Source of the DNA: Rathayibacter sp. VKM Ac-2754
GTDB taxonomy: Bacteria; Actinomycetota; Actinomycetes; Actinomycetales; Microbacteriaceae
Reading direction: 5' to 3'
DNA: 64,000 nucleotides
Assembly (NCBI RefSeq): GCF_009807095.1
Contig: NZ_WUCC01000002.1
Span: 403,882-467,881 of the forward strand
In this document: piece after piece, positions 50,790 through 59,291 of the stretch
How positions within the stretch are numbered: position 1 is the stretch's first letter
Layout: each line of letters begins with the position of its first letter
The notes under the pieces: generated by a model
The model's input: only the letters and a program-made list of their open reading frames with translations
Databases searched by the model: none
Told to the model about the DNA's origin: nothing
Program-made: the position numbers and the translations under genes

Positions 50790-51873
50790 CGAAGTCCGCC
50801 GTCCGCACGCGGGCGTGCACGCCCTTCACCAGGTCGACGACCTGCGAGATGTTGAAGTCGGTCGCGGCGCTGAGGTACGCGTAGGCGAGGCTCGGATCCA
50901 TCCCGTAGCGGGCCTGCAGCAGAGCGATCGCGGCGCGGACGCAGTTCTGCACCGCCACGTCGAGGTCCGCGTCCATGCCGGTCGGCACCAGGAACTCGCT
51001 CGTCTCCCCCAGCGGCCCGACCAGCTCGCCGAACGCCGCGAGCGCCTCCGCCTGCGGCACCACCTCGAGGCGCACCCGCACCCGCAGGCTCGCCTCCATC
51101 GCCGTCAGCGCCACCTCGCCGTCGCCCTGCGCGAAGTGAGGATCGCCGACGTAGGCGAGCGCCCCCTCCACCTGCACGGGCAGGTAGAGACTCGCGCCGG
51201 CCGTCAGCAGCGAGATGTCGATGTTGCCGCCGTGCGCTCCCGGAGGCACCGAGTGCGGTCGTACGTCGCCCGCGACCGCGACGCCCATGATCCCGAGGAA
51301 CGGGTGCAGCTCGAACCGCGCCGACCGCTCGCCACCGGGCACCAGGGGCAGCACACCCCGGCGCACTCCGTCGGCGCCGTCCTCGACGAGCGCGAAGGCG
51401 CTGAAGGGGCCGGCCTGCAGCGGGTACTCCCCCGGCAGAGCACCCCGTCCGTGCCGGTTCGAGATCACTCCGTAGGGCACGCGCGGCACGGCCTCGAGCA
51501 GCGTCATCTTCAGCAGATCGCCGGGCAGCGCGCCGCGCACGGCGATCGGACCGGTGACGACGTGCGGCCCGTCGACCGCCGTGTCGCGGAAGGGCCCGGA
51601 GGCGGCGAGCTCGATCGCGTCGCGCAGCACGCCCTCGGGCGCGACTCCGTGCCCGCCGAAGAAGGCGACCGGGTCGCGGCCCTGGTCCTCCAGCACACCC
51701 TCGTGGCTGAGCGTGTCGATGACGACCTCGTCCCCGGAGTCGACCGTGAGCACCGGACGGTCGGTCGCGCAGGGCAGCCGCCCCCACAGCACCGACTGCG
51801 GCGTCGCCGCGAGGTACTCCACCCCGTCGGGCACCGATTCACCGGGCTGGACCGCCCACTCCGCCTGCAGCAT
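50782..51873 (-). CDS. Acetamidase/formamidase (FmdA_AmdA family)
   Basis: The family hydrolyses small amides to acids and ammonia. The 363-residue protein has GDEVVIDTLSHEG, HVVTGPIAVRGALPGDLLKMTLLEA, HPFLGIMGVAVA, PPGAHGGNIDISLLTAGASLYLPVQVEGALAYVGDPHFAQGDGEVA and the AYAYLSAATDFNISQVVDLVKGVHA end. The natural substrate is not given by sequence; oxamate or formamide from purine breakdown is my inference. The ATG at 51873 follows a TAGCCT promoter with a GAAAC half-site. First gene of a two-gene operon with the amidase fusion. Confidence 0.9.
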   Translation of the reverse strand: MLQAEWAVQPGESVPDGVEYLAATPQSVLWGRLPCATDRPVLTVDSGDEVVIDTLSHEGVLEDQGRDPVAFFGGHGVAPEGVLRDAIELAASGPFRDTAVDGPHVVTGPIAVRGALPGDLLKMTLLEAVPRVPYGVISNRHGRGALPGEYPLQAGPFSAFALVEDGADGVRRGVLPLVPGGERSARFELHPFLGIMGVAVAGDVRPHSVPPGAHGGNIDISLLTAGASLYLPVQVEGALAYVGDPHFAQGDGEVALTAMEASLRVRVRLEVVPQAEALAAFGELVGPLGETSEFLVPTGMDADLDVAVQNCVRAAIALLQARYGMDPSLAYAYLSAATDFNISQVVDLVKGVHARVRTADFDD

Positions 51874-51916
51874 CCGCCGCCGCCTTCCCGCGCGGGTCCG
51901 CCCCGCGATCGCTTCG

Positions 51917-51948
51917 AGGCTAGCGGCGGCGTGTTTCAGGCCTGTGGC
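51917..51948 (-). promoter_or_regulatory. Promoter of acetamidase operon with GAAAC site
   Basis: Coding-strand order is GCCAC (51944-51948, poor), six bases, GAAAC (51933-51937), ten bases, TAGCCT -10 (51917-51922). The proximal GAAAC offset equals that of the full sites. Transcription start would be near 51910, giving a leader of about 37 bases. Confidence 0.55.
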
Positions 51949-52072
51949 GCATCCGTGGCAGGATCGGCGGCGCACCCCGCGTTCCCGCCGCGAGACGCCC
52001 CCGTGCGCACAGCTCACCGGTGGAGCCGCTCGCGAACGGCGCCGTCCCCTCCCCTCCGACGACAGGACTCCC

Positions 52073-52780
52073 GTGTTCCGACGCCTGCGCACGCGCCCCG
52101 ACAACGTCCATCTCGGGCTGATGCTCGCCCTGACCTTCTCGACCGGCATCATCGACGCTGTCGGCTACCTCGGTCTCGACCGCGTCTTCACGGGCAACAT
52201 GACCGGCAACGTCGTCATCCTGGGCATGGCGCTCGCGGGAGCGGACGACCTCCCCGTCGTCGGCCCGATCATCGCCCTCGCCGGCTTCATGCTCGGCGCC
52301 GCGATCGGCGGTCGCGTCCTGCGCCCGATCAAGGCCGGCTGGACCACCCGCTCCACCTGGCTGTTCACCGTCGTCGGCCTGGTGATGGCCGTCCTCGCGA
52401 TCGTGCTGGGCGTCGTCCCCGAGCACCCCGAGCCGCTCGCCCTCACCGTGACCGGCGTCCTCGGACTCGCCATGGGCCTCCAGGCCGCGACCGCCCGCCA
52501 CATCGCGGTCAAGGACGTCACCACCGTCGTCGTCACCTCCACCATCACCGGCCTGGCCGCCGACTCGCGCCTCGGCGGCGGCAAGGGCCAGCCGTGGTTC
52601 CGCCGCCTGACGGCCGTCGTGCTCATCGGGGCCGGCGCCGGAGTCGGCGCCCTCGCGCTGAACGTCGGCCTCTGGCTGGGCCTCGCGATCGCCGCTGCGA
52701 TCACCCTGATCGCCTCCCTGTTCGGCCACCTCGTGGCCCACGCCAAGCACGCCCCCGTCGCCGAGAAGGCGACCGCGTAG
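52073..52780 (+). CDS. YoaK-type DUF1275 membrane protein
   Basis: The 235-residue protein has six hydrophobic segments. The DUF1275 signature is clear: TFSTGIIDAVGYLGLDRVFTGNMTGNVVILGMAL at about residues 20-53, then GLAMGLQAATARHIAVKDVTTVVVTSTITGLAAD. Members are thought to be transporters of unknown substrate. Start is the GTG at 52073. It stands alone between the amide-hydrolase operon and mutM; a role in exporting or importing a purine catabolite is possible but unsupported. Confidence 0.88.
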   Translation: MFRRLRTRPDNVHLGLMLALTFSTGIIDAVGYLGLDRVFTGNMTGNVVILGMALAGADDLPVVGPIIALAGFMLGAAIGGRVLRPIKAGWTTRSTWLFTVVGLVMAVLAIVLGVVPEHPEPLALTVTGVLGLAMGLQAATARHIAVKDVTTVVVTSTITGLAADSRLGGGKGQPWFRRLTAVVLIGAGAGVGALALNVGLWLGLAIAAAITLIASLFGHLVAHAKHAPVAEKATA

Positions 52781-52874
52781 CGCGTTCGCGATCGAGGTCG
52801 AGAGCGGCAGACGCCCGCCGGGGGCGTGGTCGGCGCGTCTCCGCCTCGGTCGTGCACGCCCCGACGCGCCGACG

Positions 52875-53786
52875 TCAGCGCGTCAGCTGCTGGCAGTGCG
52901 GGCAGAGGTGCGACGAGCGGTTCATGAACGGCACCCGCACGATCGCCTCACCGCACCGCGGGCACGGCTTCCCGGTCTGCCCGTAGGCGTTGAGGCTGTG
53001 CGAGAAGTACCCCGACGCCCCGTTCACATTGACGTACTGCGCGTCGAAGCTCGTGCCGCCCTCGGCCAGCGCCCGCTCGAGCACCGAGCGCACCTCGGCG
53101 AACAGCCGGCGGATCCGCGCCTCGCCGAGCGAGGAACTCAGCCGTTCGGGGTGCAGCTCGGCGGCCCACAGCGACTCGTCGGCGTAGATGTTGCCGATGC
53201 CGCTGACCAGCGTCTGGTCGAGCAGCGAGCGCTTGATGCCGCTGTTGCGCCGCGCCAGCACCGCGATCACGGCCGAGAGATCGAAGAAGGGGTCGAGCGG
53301 GTCGCGGGCGATGTGCGCGACCTGCGACGGCACCGTGCGCAGCCACTCGCCGTCGGAGGCGTCGTCACCCGCGAATCCGCCGGGCGCGCCGTCGCTCGTG
53401 GGCAGGAGCGCATCGACGGCCATCGAGCCGAAGATGCGCTGGTCGACGAAGTGCAGGGCGAGCTCGCCGTGGTCCGGGTTCTCGATGGCGATCCGGATGC
53501 GCGTCAGCCGGCCGAGCGGCGCATCGGCCGCGCGCAGCAGCACCTGCCCGCTCATCCCGAGGTGCACGAGCAGGGCCTCGTCATCGCCCGCCGGCAGCCA
53601 GAGGAACTTGCCGCGCCGCACCGCACCCCGCAGGCGCCGCCCGACCAGGAGGCGCTCGAACGGGTGCGCGTGCACGTGGCGCTTCAGCGAGCGCTCGTCG
53701 ACGATCTCGACGCCGGTCACGAGCGAGCCGGTGACGGCCGGGGCGAGGCCTGCGCGGACGACCTCGACCTCGGGGAGCTCGGGCAC
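52875..53786 (-). CDS. mutM: Formamidopyrimidine-DNA glycosylase (Fpg/MutM)
   Basis: MutM removes 8-oxoguanine and formamidopyrimidines from DNA and nicks the strand. The 303-residue protein begins with the catalytic PELPEVEVVRAGL, and has the Lys of the beta-elimination step in RRGKFLWLPAG, the H2TH region (SLLDQTLVSGIGNIYADESLWAAELHP) and a C-terminal zinc finger (PCPRCGEAIVR..HLCPHCQQ). GTG start, two bases after the rnc stop. The 8-oxoguanine it releases could feed the deaminase in this window. Confidence 0.96.
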   Translation of the reverse strand: MPELPEVEVVRAGLAPAVTGSLVTGVEIVDERSLKRHVHAHPFERLLVGRRLRGAVRRGKFLWLPAGDDEALLVHLGMSGQVLLRAADAPLGRLTRIRIAIENPDHGELALHFVDQRIFGSMAVDALLPTSDGAPGGFAGDDASDGEWLRTVPSQVAHIARDPLDPFFDLSAVIAVLARRNSGIKRSLLDQTLVSGIGNIYADESLWAAELHPERLSSSLGEARIRRLFAEVRSVLERALAEGGTSFDAQYVNVNGASGYFSHSLNAYGQTGKPCPRCGEAIVRVPFMNRSSHLCPHCQQLTR

Positions 53787-53788
53787 TC

Positions 53789-54535
53789 TCAGCCCTCGGC
53801 GGAGGCGCGGACGGGCTCGCCGGGCGCGGTCTCGGCCAGGCGCGTCCAGGCGTCGAGCGCGGCGGCCATCTCGGCCGCCTTCTTGCTGGTGCCCTCGCCG
53901 CGGGCGGTGACGAGCCCGCCGACGATGACCGTGGCGACGAAGACCTTGTTGTGGTCGGGCCCGGTGGCCACGATCTCGTAGCGCGGAGCCGGCGCACCGC
54001 GCTCCGCCGCCGCCTCCTGGAGGCTCGTCTTCGGGTCCATCGAGACGCCGAAGCGCAGCGGATCCGCGCGCAGCGGAGCGATCAGGCGCAGCACGAGGTC
54101 TCGGGCGGCATCGGGGCCGGTGCCGAGGTACACGGCTCCGATGATCGCCTCGACGGTGTCGGCGAGGATGGACGCCTTGTCGCGTCCGCCCGTCAGCTCC
54201 TCACCTCGCCCGAGACGGAGGTGCTCGCCCAGCCCGATCCCGCGGGCGATCTCGGCGAGGGCGACGGTCGAGACGAGGCTCGCGCGCCGCTTGGCCAGAT
54301 CGCCCTCGGAGAGCGTCGGGTACTCGGTGTAGAGCATCACCGTGACGGCCTGCCCGAGGATCGAGTCGCCGAGGAACTCGAGGCGCTCGTTGTGCGGCAG
54401 TCCGCCGTGCTCGAAAGCGAACGACCGGTGCGTCAGGGCGAGCTCGAAGAGCTCACCGTCGAGGCTCACGCCGAGCGTGGCCTCCAGACGCGACCGGTCG
54501 TCGCTGGAGGGTGTTGCGGGGGTCTGGTTCACCAT
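53789..54535 (-). CDS. rnc: Ribonuclease III
   Basis: RNase III cuts double-stranded RNA, including rRNA precursors. The catalytic domain (about residues 15-155) has the signature LPHNERLEFLGDSILG and the second acidic pair in DTVEAIIGAVYLG. A double-stranded RNA-binding domain follows (about 170-240, DPKTSLQEAAAERGAPAPRYEIV..GEGTSKKAAEMAAALDA). 248 residues. Lies in yceD-rpmF-rnc-mutM. Confidence 0.96.
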   Translation of the reverse strand: MVNQTPATPSSDDRSRLEATLGVSLDGELFELALTHRSFAFEHGGLPHNERLEFLGDSILGQAVTVMLYTEYPTLSEGDLAKRRASLVSTVALAEIARGIGLGEHLRLGRGEELTGGRDKASILADTVEAIIGAVYLGTGPDAARDLVLRLIAPLRADPLRFGVSMDPKTSLQEAAAERGAPAPRYEIVATGPDHNKVFVATVIVGGLVTARGEGTSKKAAEMAAALDAWTRLAETAPGEPVRASAEG

Positions 54536-54573
54536 GGACCGCGGCACGCACCGGCGAGCGGTGCGGAGCCGAA

Positions 54574-54780
54574 TCAGACGTCGGCGACCTTGCGGCCCTT
54601 GTACTCGAGGAACAGCGCGGTGCCCGCGGCGTCCTCGACGACCTTGGCGCGGTGGGGGAGGCTGTAGACGACCTTGCCGTTGGGCTCGATGGTCTTGACC
54701 AGGGCCGGAGCCGTGGCCTTCCACTGCGAGCGGCGCATGTGGGTGTTCGCGCGGGACTTCTTCCTCTTGGGAACAGCCAT
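54574..54780 (-). CDS. rpmF: 50S ribosomal protein L32
   Basis: The 68-residue basic protein has the L32 start AVPKRKKSRANTHMRRSQWKA. The Cys ligands found in zinc-binding L32 proteins are absent, so this is the zinc-free form. An AGAGA Shine-Dalgarno lies before the ATG. Confidence 0.96.
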   Translation of the reverse strand: MAVPKRKKSRANTHMRRSQWKATAPALVKTIEPNGKVVYSLPHRAKVVEDAAGTALFLEYKGRKVADV

Positions 54781-54847
54781 GATTCTCTCTTCTCTACCTC
54801 TGGTTGGATCCGGTGCGGGCACTCTCGCCCGCGCCGATGTCTCTGTA

Positions 54848-55408
54848 CTAGCTGTCTGCGGAAGCTCCGGGCGCTGCGGCCCCACCGGACTCCGCGTCAC
54901 CCAGCCCGGCGAGCGCGGCCCACCGGGAGTCGCGCGGTGCCTCGGGCTCGGGCACGGAGGATTCGGCCAGCCGCTCCCCCGTGACGGGGTCGAGGCCCGG
55001 ACAATCCGGCCGGCACACCGGCTGGAACGGCAGCGACAGAACCACCGCATCCCTGACCAGAGGTTCAAGATCCACGTGGTCGTCGTGAACCTCATAGTCG
55101 AAAGCTTCGTCAGAAGAGTACGCGAAAAGTTCCTGGAACTCGACATCGACAGGCAGGGAGATGTCGGTCAGGCAGCGGCTGCACTCTCCGACGGCCTCGG
55201 CCGAGACCTGGACGGAGGCGAGGATGCCCTCGTGGACCGACTCGAGACGGACGTCGAGATCGAGCGCCGCGCCCTTGCGCAGCGCGACGATGCCCTCGCC
55301 GAACTGCTCCGGCGCGTCGAGGTCGAGACGGTGCTCGCGCATCTCCCCCGGGCGTCCGTGGATGTCGCGCACGTTCAGCGTGAACGGCGTCTTCTTGAAA
55401 GTAGTCAC
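54848..55408 (-). CDS. YceD/DUF177 family protein
   Basis: DUF177 proteins are encoded before rpmF in most bacteria and have been linked to large-subunit rRNA accumulation. The 186-residue protein has two Cys pairs, VGECSRCLTDI and QPVCRPDCPGL, typical of the family and possibly metal-binding. The start is GTG; TAGGCT lies eight bases before it, so the mRNA leader is nearly absent. It is the first gene of the yceD-rpmF-rnc-mutM run. Confidence 0.92.
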   Translation of the reverse strand: MTTFKKTPFTLNVRDIHGRPGEMREHRLDLDAPEQFGEGIVALRKGAALDLDVRLESVHEGILASVQVSAEAVGECSRCLTDISLPVDVEFQELFAYSSDEAFDYEVHDDHVDLEPLVRDAVVLSLPFQPVCRPDCPGLDPVTGERLAESSVPEPEAPRDSRWAALAGLGDAESGGAAAPGASADS

Positions 55409-55416
55409 AAGGATCC

Positions 55417-55422
55417 AGCCTA
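55417..55422 (-). promoter_or_regulatory. Near-leaderless -10 box of yceD-rpmF operon
   Basis: TAGGCT on the minus strand, eight bases, then the GTG at 55408. Confidence 0.45.
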
Positions 55423-55480
55423 CTCCCCCGATCCGCCCGTCGGCCGGTTCGCGCCGATCCCGCCGACGGGCCGCCCCCCA

Positions 55481-55530
55481 CTCCTCAGAAGTTGCGGTAG
55501 TCGAGCGCGACTACCGCAACTTTCGAGGAG
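55481..55530. terminator. Bidirectional hairpin between yceD and the ABC operon
   Basis: AGTTGCGGTAGTCG pairs perfectly with CGACTACCGCAACT around two bases, and the flanking CTCCT/AGGAG extends the stem. It lies after the last gene of the leftward ABC operon (stop 55570) and upstream of yceD, so it may end the operon's transcripts. Confidence 0.65.
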
Positions 55531-55569
55531 TCAGCGGGGCTCAGATCAGAAGGCTCCGTGGCGGAGGCG

Positions 55570-56718
55570 TCAGGCGCCGCCCTCCTCCAGGGTCACGTCG
55601 ATCGGCTCGAAGTCGGCGCCGCTGGTGTCCACGTCCTCGTCAGCTAGCTCCGCGAGCGCCTCCTCGACGTACTCGTTCGAGTAGGCCGTCGCCGGCGGGT
55701 CCTCGCTGATGATGGTCGCGCCGGTCTCGTTCGTGGTCTCCTTCGCGATGTCGACCGTCTGCTGCCACGCGGCCTCGTCGATCATGCCGACACCGTTCGT
55801 CGAGGGCCAGATCAGCTTGTTGACCTCGTTGGTCATCCAGAGCTGGTGGCTGGTGCCGAGGGTGGATCCCGCGGCGGTCACGATGTCGGCCGCCTCCTGC
55901 GGGTTGTCCTTCGCGTAGATCCAGCCCTTGATCGACGCCTTGATGAAGGCGACGGTCTGGTCGGCGTAGGCCTCGTCGCTCTCGAGCTTCTCGGCGTCGG
56001 CCCAGATCGCGTCCTGGAGCATCGCGGTGCCGACGTCGTTCCAGTTGATGACGTTCAGGTCGTCCGGCTGGTACAGCTCCCCCGTGTCCGGGTTCACCGT
56101 CTCGAGCACCTGCGCGTACTCGTTGTAGGTCATCGCCTGCGCCGCGTCGATGTCGCCCGCGAGGAAGCCGTTCATGTCGAACTGCTGCTGCACGAGCGAG
56201 ATGTCGTCGAGGGCGACGCCGTCCTTCTGCATGCCGGCGAAGAGCTCCCACTCGTTGCCGTAGCCCCAGCTGCCGACGGTCTTGCCCGACAGGTCGGCGG
56301 GCGAGGTGATCCCCTTGTCCTTGAACGAGATCTGCGTGGTCGCGCTGCGCTCGAAGATCTGCGCGACGTCGGTGATGTTCGCGCCCTGCTCGATCGAGCC
56401 GAGCACCTTCGGCACCCACGAGATCGCGTAGTCGGCGTCGCCGGAGGCGAGGACGTCCTGCGGGACGATGTCACCGCCTCCCTCGGCGATGGTCACGTCG
56501 AGGCCCTCGTCCTCGTAGTAGCCCTGGTCGACGGCGGCGTAGTAGCCGGCGAACTGGGCCTGGGCGACCCACTGCAGCTGCAGGGTCACCGGGGTGAGGT
56601 CTCCCGACGAGCCGGAGCCCTCGGAGTCGCCGCCGGATGCGCTGCAGCCGGTGAGTGCGAGGCCGACGACGGCGAAGCCCGCCGTCGTGGTCATCGCGAT
56701 GCGTGTGCGTCTGTTCAC
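55570..56718 (-). CDS. NMT1/THI5-type ABC substrate-binding lipoprotein
   Basis: This is the extracellular binding protein of the importer encoded upstream. The 382-residue protein has lipobox ALTGCS (Cys at about residue 25), then VTLQLQWVAQAQFAGYYAAVDQGYYEDEGLDVTI, the NMT1/THI5 start, and GSWGYGNEWELFAG. Such proteins bind pyrimidine-like precursors, riboflavin or nitrate/sulfonates. The hydantoinase and ureidopropionase neighbours favour a pyrimidine or hydantoin ligand. Confidence 0.9.
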   Translation of the reverse strand: MNRRTRIAMTTTAGFAVVGLALTGCSASGGDSEGSGSSGDLTPVTLQLQWVAQAQFAGYYAAVDQGYYEDEGLDVTIAEGGGDIVPQDVLASGDADYAISWVPKVLGSIEQGANITDVAQIFERSATTQISFKDKGITSPADLSGKTVGSWGYGNEWELFAGMQKDGVALDDISLVQQQFDMNGFLAGDIDAAQAMTYNEYAQVLETVNPDTGELYQPDDLNVINWNDVGTAMLQDAIWADAEKLESDEAYADQTVAFIKASIKGWIYAKDNPQEAADIVTAAGSTLGTSHQLWMTNEVNKLIWPSTNGVGMIDEAAWQQTVDIAKETTNETGATIISEDPPATAYSNEYVEEALAELADEDVDTSGADFEPIDVTLEEGGA

Positions 56719-56818
56719 TGTTCCTCCTGGTGCGGTGTGGTGCAGGACGTGCCCGGGAACGGGCGGTGATGCTGTGGTGCGGCGGTGCGGGCAGTGGAAG
56801 GAGAGGGGCGCAGACGGA

Positions 56819-57586
56819 TCAGCGCGCGTGGCTGCGTCGGAGCGCGAGGGCCTCGAGCCCCGCGGTGACGCAGTAGAACAGGAGGCCGACGAGCACGGCG
56901 CCGAGCACGTAGGCGTAGGCGAGCGCGTAGTCGCTGCCCGAGGCCGCCGTCGTGATCGACTTGCCGAGCCCGCCCACCGGACCGCCGAAGTACTCGGCGA
57001 CGAGGGCCGAGATCACGGCGAGGGAGGAGGCGATGCGCAGCCCCGTGAAGAAGAACGGCACCGCGCCGGGCAGCGTGATCGTCCGCGCGGTCTGCCACGG
57101 CGAGGCCGCGTAGGCGCGCATCAGATCGCGGTGCACCGGGAGGGCCTGGCGCAGGCCGCGCAGCGTGTTGATGTAGACCGGCACGAAGACCGCGAGGGCG
57201 GCCACGAGCTGGCGGGCCGTCTCGACGTTCGCGCCGAACATCGTGTAGAGCACCGGAGCCAGCGCCACGATCGGCACGACGGCCGCGGCCGCCACGATCG
57301 GAGCGACCAGCCCGTCGAAGACGCGGACCAGCGCCGAGAGCCCCGCGACGAGCACCGCCACCAGTGCCCCCACGACGAGGCCGACGAGCGCGTTCCTCCC
57401 CGTGACGATGCTCCCCGAGGTGACGGAGGCGAGGTTCGCGCCGAACTCGGTCCCGATCGCGACCGGGGACGGCAGAACGAACGGCTTCACGTCGAGCGCC
57501 GTCACGCCGACCTGCCAGAGCAGCACGGCGGCGAGCCCCAGCACGAGCGGCGCGAGGACCGTCCGCGCGAGCGCCGGAGTGCTCAC
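56819..57586 (-). CDS. ABC transporter permease (SsuC/ThiX type)
   Basis: The 255-residue BPD_transp_1 protein has about six membrane segments and the EAA loop (RDLMRAYAASPWQTARTITLPGAVPFFFTGLRI). Its GTG overlaps the ATPase stop. With the second permease gene in the operon it should form a heterodimeric channel. Confidence 0.92.
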   Translation of the reverse strand: MSTPALARTVLAPLVLGLAAVLLWQVGVTALDVKPFVLPSPVAIGTEFGANLASVTSGSIVTGRNALVGLVVGALVAVLVAGLSALVRVFDGLVAPIVAAAAVVPIVALAPVLYTMFGANVETARQLVAALAVFVPVYINTLRGLRQALPVHRDLMRAYAASPWQTARTITLPGAVPFFFTGLRIASSLAVISALVAEYFGGPVGGLGKSITTAASGSDYALAYAYVLGAVLVGLLFYCVTAGLEALALRRSHAR

Positions 57587-58416
57587 CGGTTCTCCACCCC
57601 GCGCGGCACGGCGGCGGCGTCGCCGTGCAGCAGTTCGCGGACGGCTCCGACGTCGCGGAAGAACGCGGTGTCCTCGCGGACGCCGGCGTCCCGCTCCGAG
57701 GAGTCGGGCAGGGCGATGTCGAGCACGTCCCTGATCCGGCCCGGTCGCGGCGACATCACGACGACGCGGTCCGAGAGGAACACCGCCTCCGGGATCGAGT
57801 GCGTGACGAACACGACGGCGGCGCCGGTCTCGCGGCGGATCCGCAGCAGCTCGGTCTGCATCCGCTCGCGGGTCATCTCGTCGAGGGCGCCGAACGGCTC
57901 GTCCATCAGCAGCAGGCGCGGGCTCTCGGCCAGCGCCCGCGCGATCGCGACGCGCTGCTGCATCCCGCCCGAGAGCTGATCGGGGTAGGAGTCGGCGAAG
58001 TCGCCGAGGCCCACGAGAGCGAGGAGCTCGTCGACGCGCGCCCGGCGGGCGGCGGCGGCGACACCGTGCAGCTCGAGGGGCAGCGCGATGTTCGCCCGGA
58101 TCGTGCGCCACGGCAGCAGGCCCGCCTGCTGGAACGCGATGCCGTACTCCTGGTCGAGTCGGGCGCGCCGAGCGGTCTTGCCGAAGACGGTGATCGCCCC
58201 CGAGGTCGGCTCGTCGAGATCGGCGATCAGGCGGAGGAGGGTCGACTTGCCGCAGCCGGACGGGCCGATCAGCGAGACGAACTCCCCCGGGGCGATCGTG
58301 AGCGAGACGTCCTGCAGCGCCGTGACGCTCGCCGCCTTGGTCGTGCTGAAGGTCTTGGTGACGGCGTCGACGACGACCGCCGGTTCTGCACTGTTCATAC
58401 GGGCTGCCGCGCTCAT
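57583..58416 (-). CDS. ABC transporter ATP-binding protein (SsuB/ThiZ type)
   Basis: The 277-residue ATPase has Walker A GPSGCGKSTLLRLIA, Q-loop FQQAGLLPW, signature YPDQLSGGMQQRVAIARAL, Walker B LLLMDEPFGALDE and the switch His FVTHSIPEAVFLSDRVVVM. This is the nitrate/sulfonate/taurine-pyrimidine subfamily. The ATG at 58416 overlaps the permease stop. Confidence 0.94.
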   Translation of the reverse strand: MSAAARMNSAEPAVVVDAVTKTFSTTKAASVTALQDVSLTIAPGEFVSLIGPSGCGKSTLLRLIADLDEPTSGAITVFGKTARRARLDQEYGIAFQQAGLLPWRTIRANIALPLELHGVAAAARRARVDELLALVGLGDFADSYPDQLSGGMQQRVAIARALAESPRLLLMDEPFGALDEMTRERMQTELLRIRRETGAAVVFVTHSIPEAVFLSDRVVVMSPRPGRIRDVLDIALPDSSERDAGVREDTAFFRDVGAVRELLHGDAAAVPRGVENR

Positions 58417-59291
58417 GCGGGCTGCTCCCCTCGACGGAACGGACGGAGGACGGTGCCGATCAGGGCGACGACACCTGCGGCGGCGAGGCCCACCAGCACT
58501 GCGCCGAGGATCGGGGCCCAGGGCTTCGCAGGATCGCCGCCGGCGGCGGAGGCGAACTCGATGATCATGCGGCCGATGCCGCCGCGCAGGCCGATCGAGA
58601 CCTCGGCGACGACCGTGCCGACGACGGCGCTGACCGCCCCGAGGCGCAGCGCCGGGATCAGGTAGGGCACGCTGGCCGGCAGGCGCAGGCGCAGCAGCGT
58701 CTTCCACCAGCCGACGCCGTAGACGCGCATCAGCTCGATCTGGCTCGCCGACGGCGAGGCGAGACCGCGCAGCGCCCCGATCGAGACCGGGAAGAACGCG
58801 AGGTAGGAGGCGATCAGCGCCACCGACATCCAGTTCTCCCAGGTGAACGCGCCGAGTTCGAGCTGAGAGCCCCAGCGGCGCACGAGCGGCGCGATCGCGA
58901 TGAGCGGGACGGTCTGGCTCAGCACGATCCACGGCAGCACGGCCGACTCCGCCGTCCGGAACCGCTGCATCAGCAGCGCGAGGAGCAGCCCGACGACCAC
59001 TCCGACGACCCAGCCGACGGCCGCGACGCCCAGCGAGAACGCGCTCGCCTGCAGCACCGCGAGCCAGAGCGCCGGAGCCCCTCGGGCGCCCGTCACGGGC
59101 TCGACCAGCCGACCGGCGATCTCCCACAGGTGCGGCATCGCGATGGCGCTCGTCCGCGGCAGCACTGTGACTCCGCCGAGCACGACCCCGGTCTCGGGGC
59201 CGAGCGCCTTGTACGCCTCCCAGAGCACCGCGAGCAGGAGGAGGCCGGCCGCGCCGAGGAGCACGCTGCGCGTCGCGACCCGCGAGGTCAT
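58413..59291 (-). CDS. ABC transporter permease
   Basis: The 292-residue permease has about six membrane segments and the EAA loop ELMRVYGVGWWKTLLRLRLPASVPYLIPALRLG. The region before the first transport helix is longer than in the partner permease. It overlaps the LLM gene and the ATPase gene by four bases each. Confidence 0.92.
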   Translation of the reverse strand: MTSRVATRSVLLGAAGLLLLAVLWEAYKALGPETGVVLGGVTVLPRTSAIAMPHLWEIAGRLVEPVTGARGAPALWLAVLQASAFSLGVAAVGWVVGVVVGLLLALLMQRFRTAESAVLPWIVLSQTVPLIAIAPLVRRWGSQLELGAFTWENWMSVALIASYLAFFPVSIGALRGLASPSASQIELMRVYGVGWWKTLLRLRLPASVPYLIPALRLGAVSAVVGTVVAEVSIGLRGGIGRMIIEFASAAGGDPAKPWAPILGAVLVGLAAAGVVALIGTVLRPFRRGEQPA

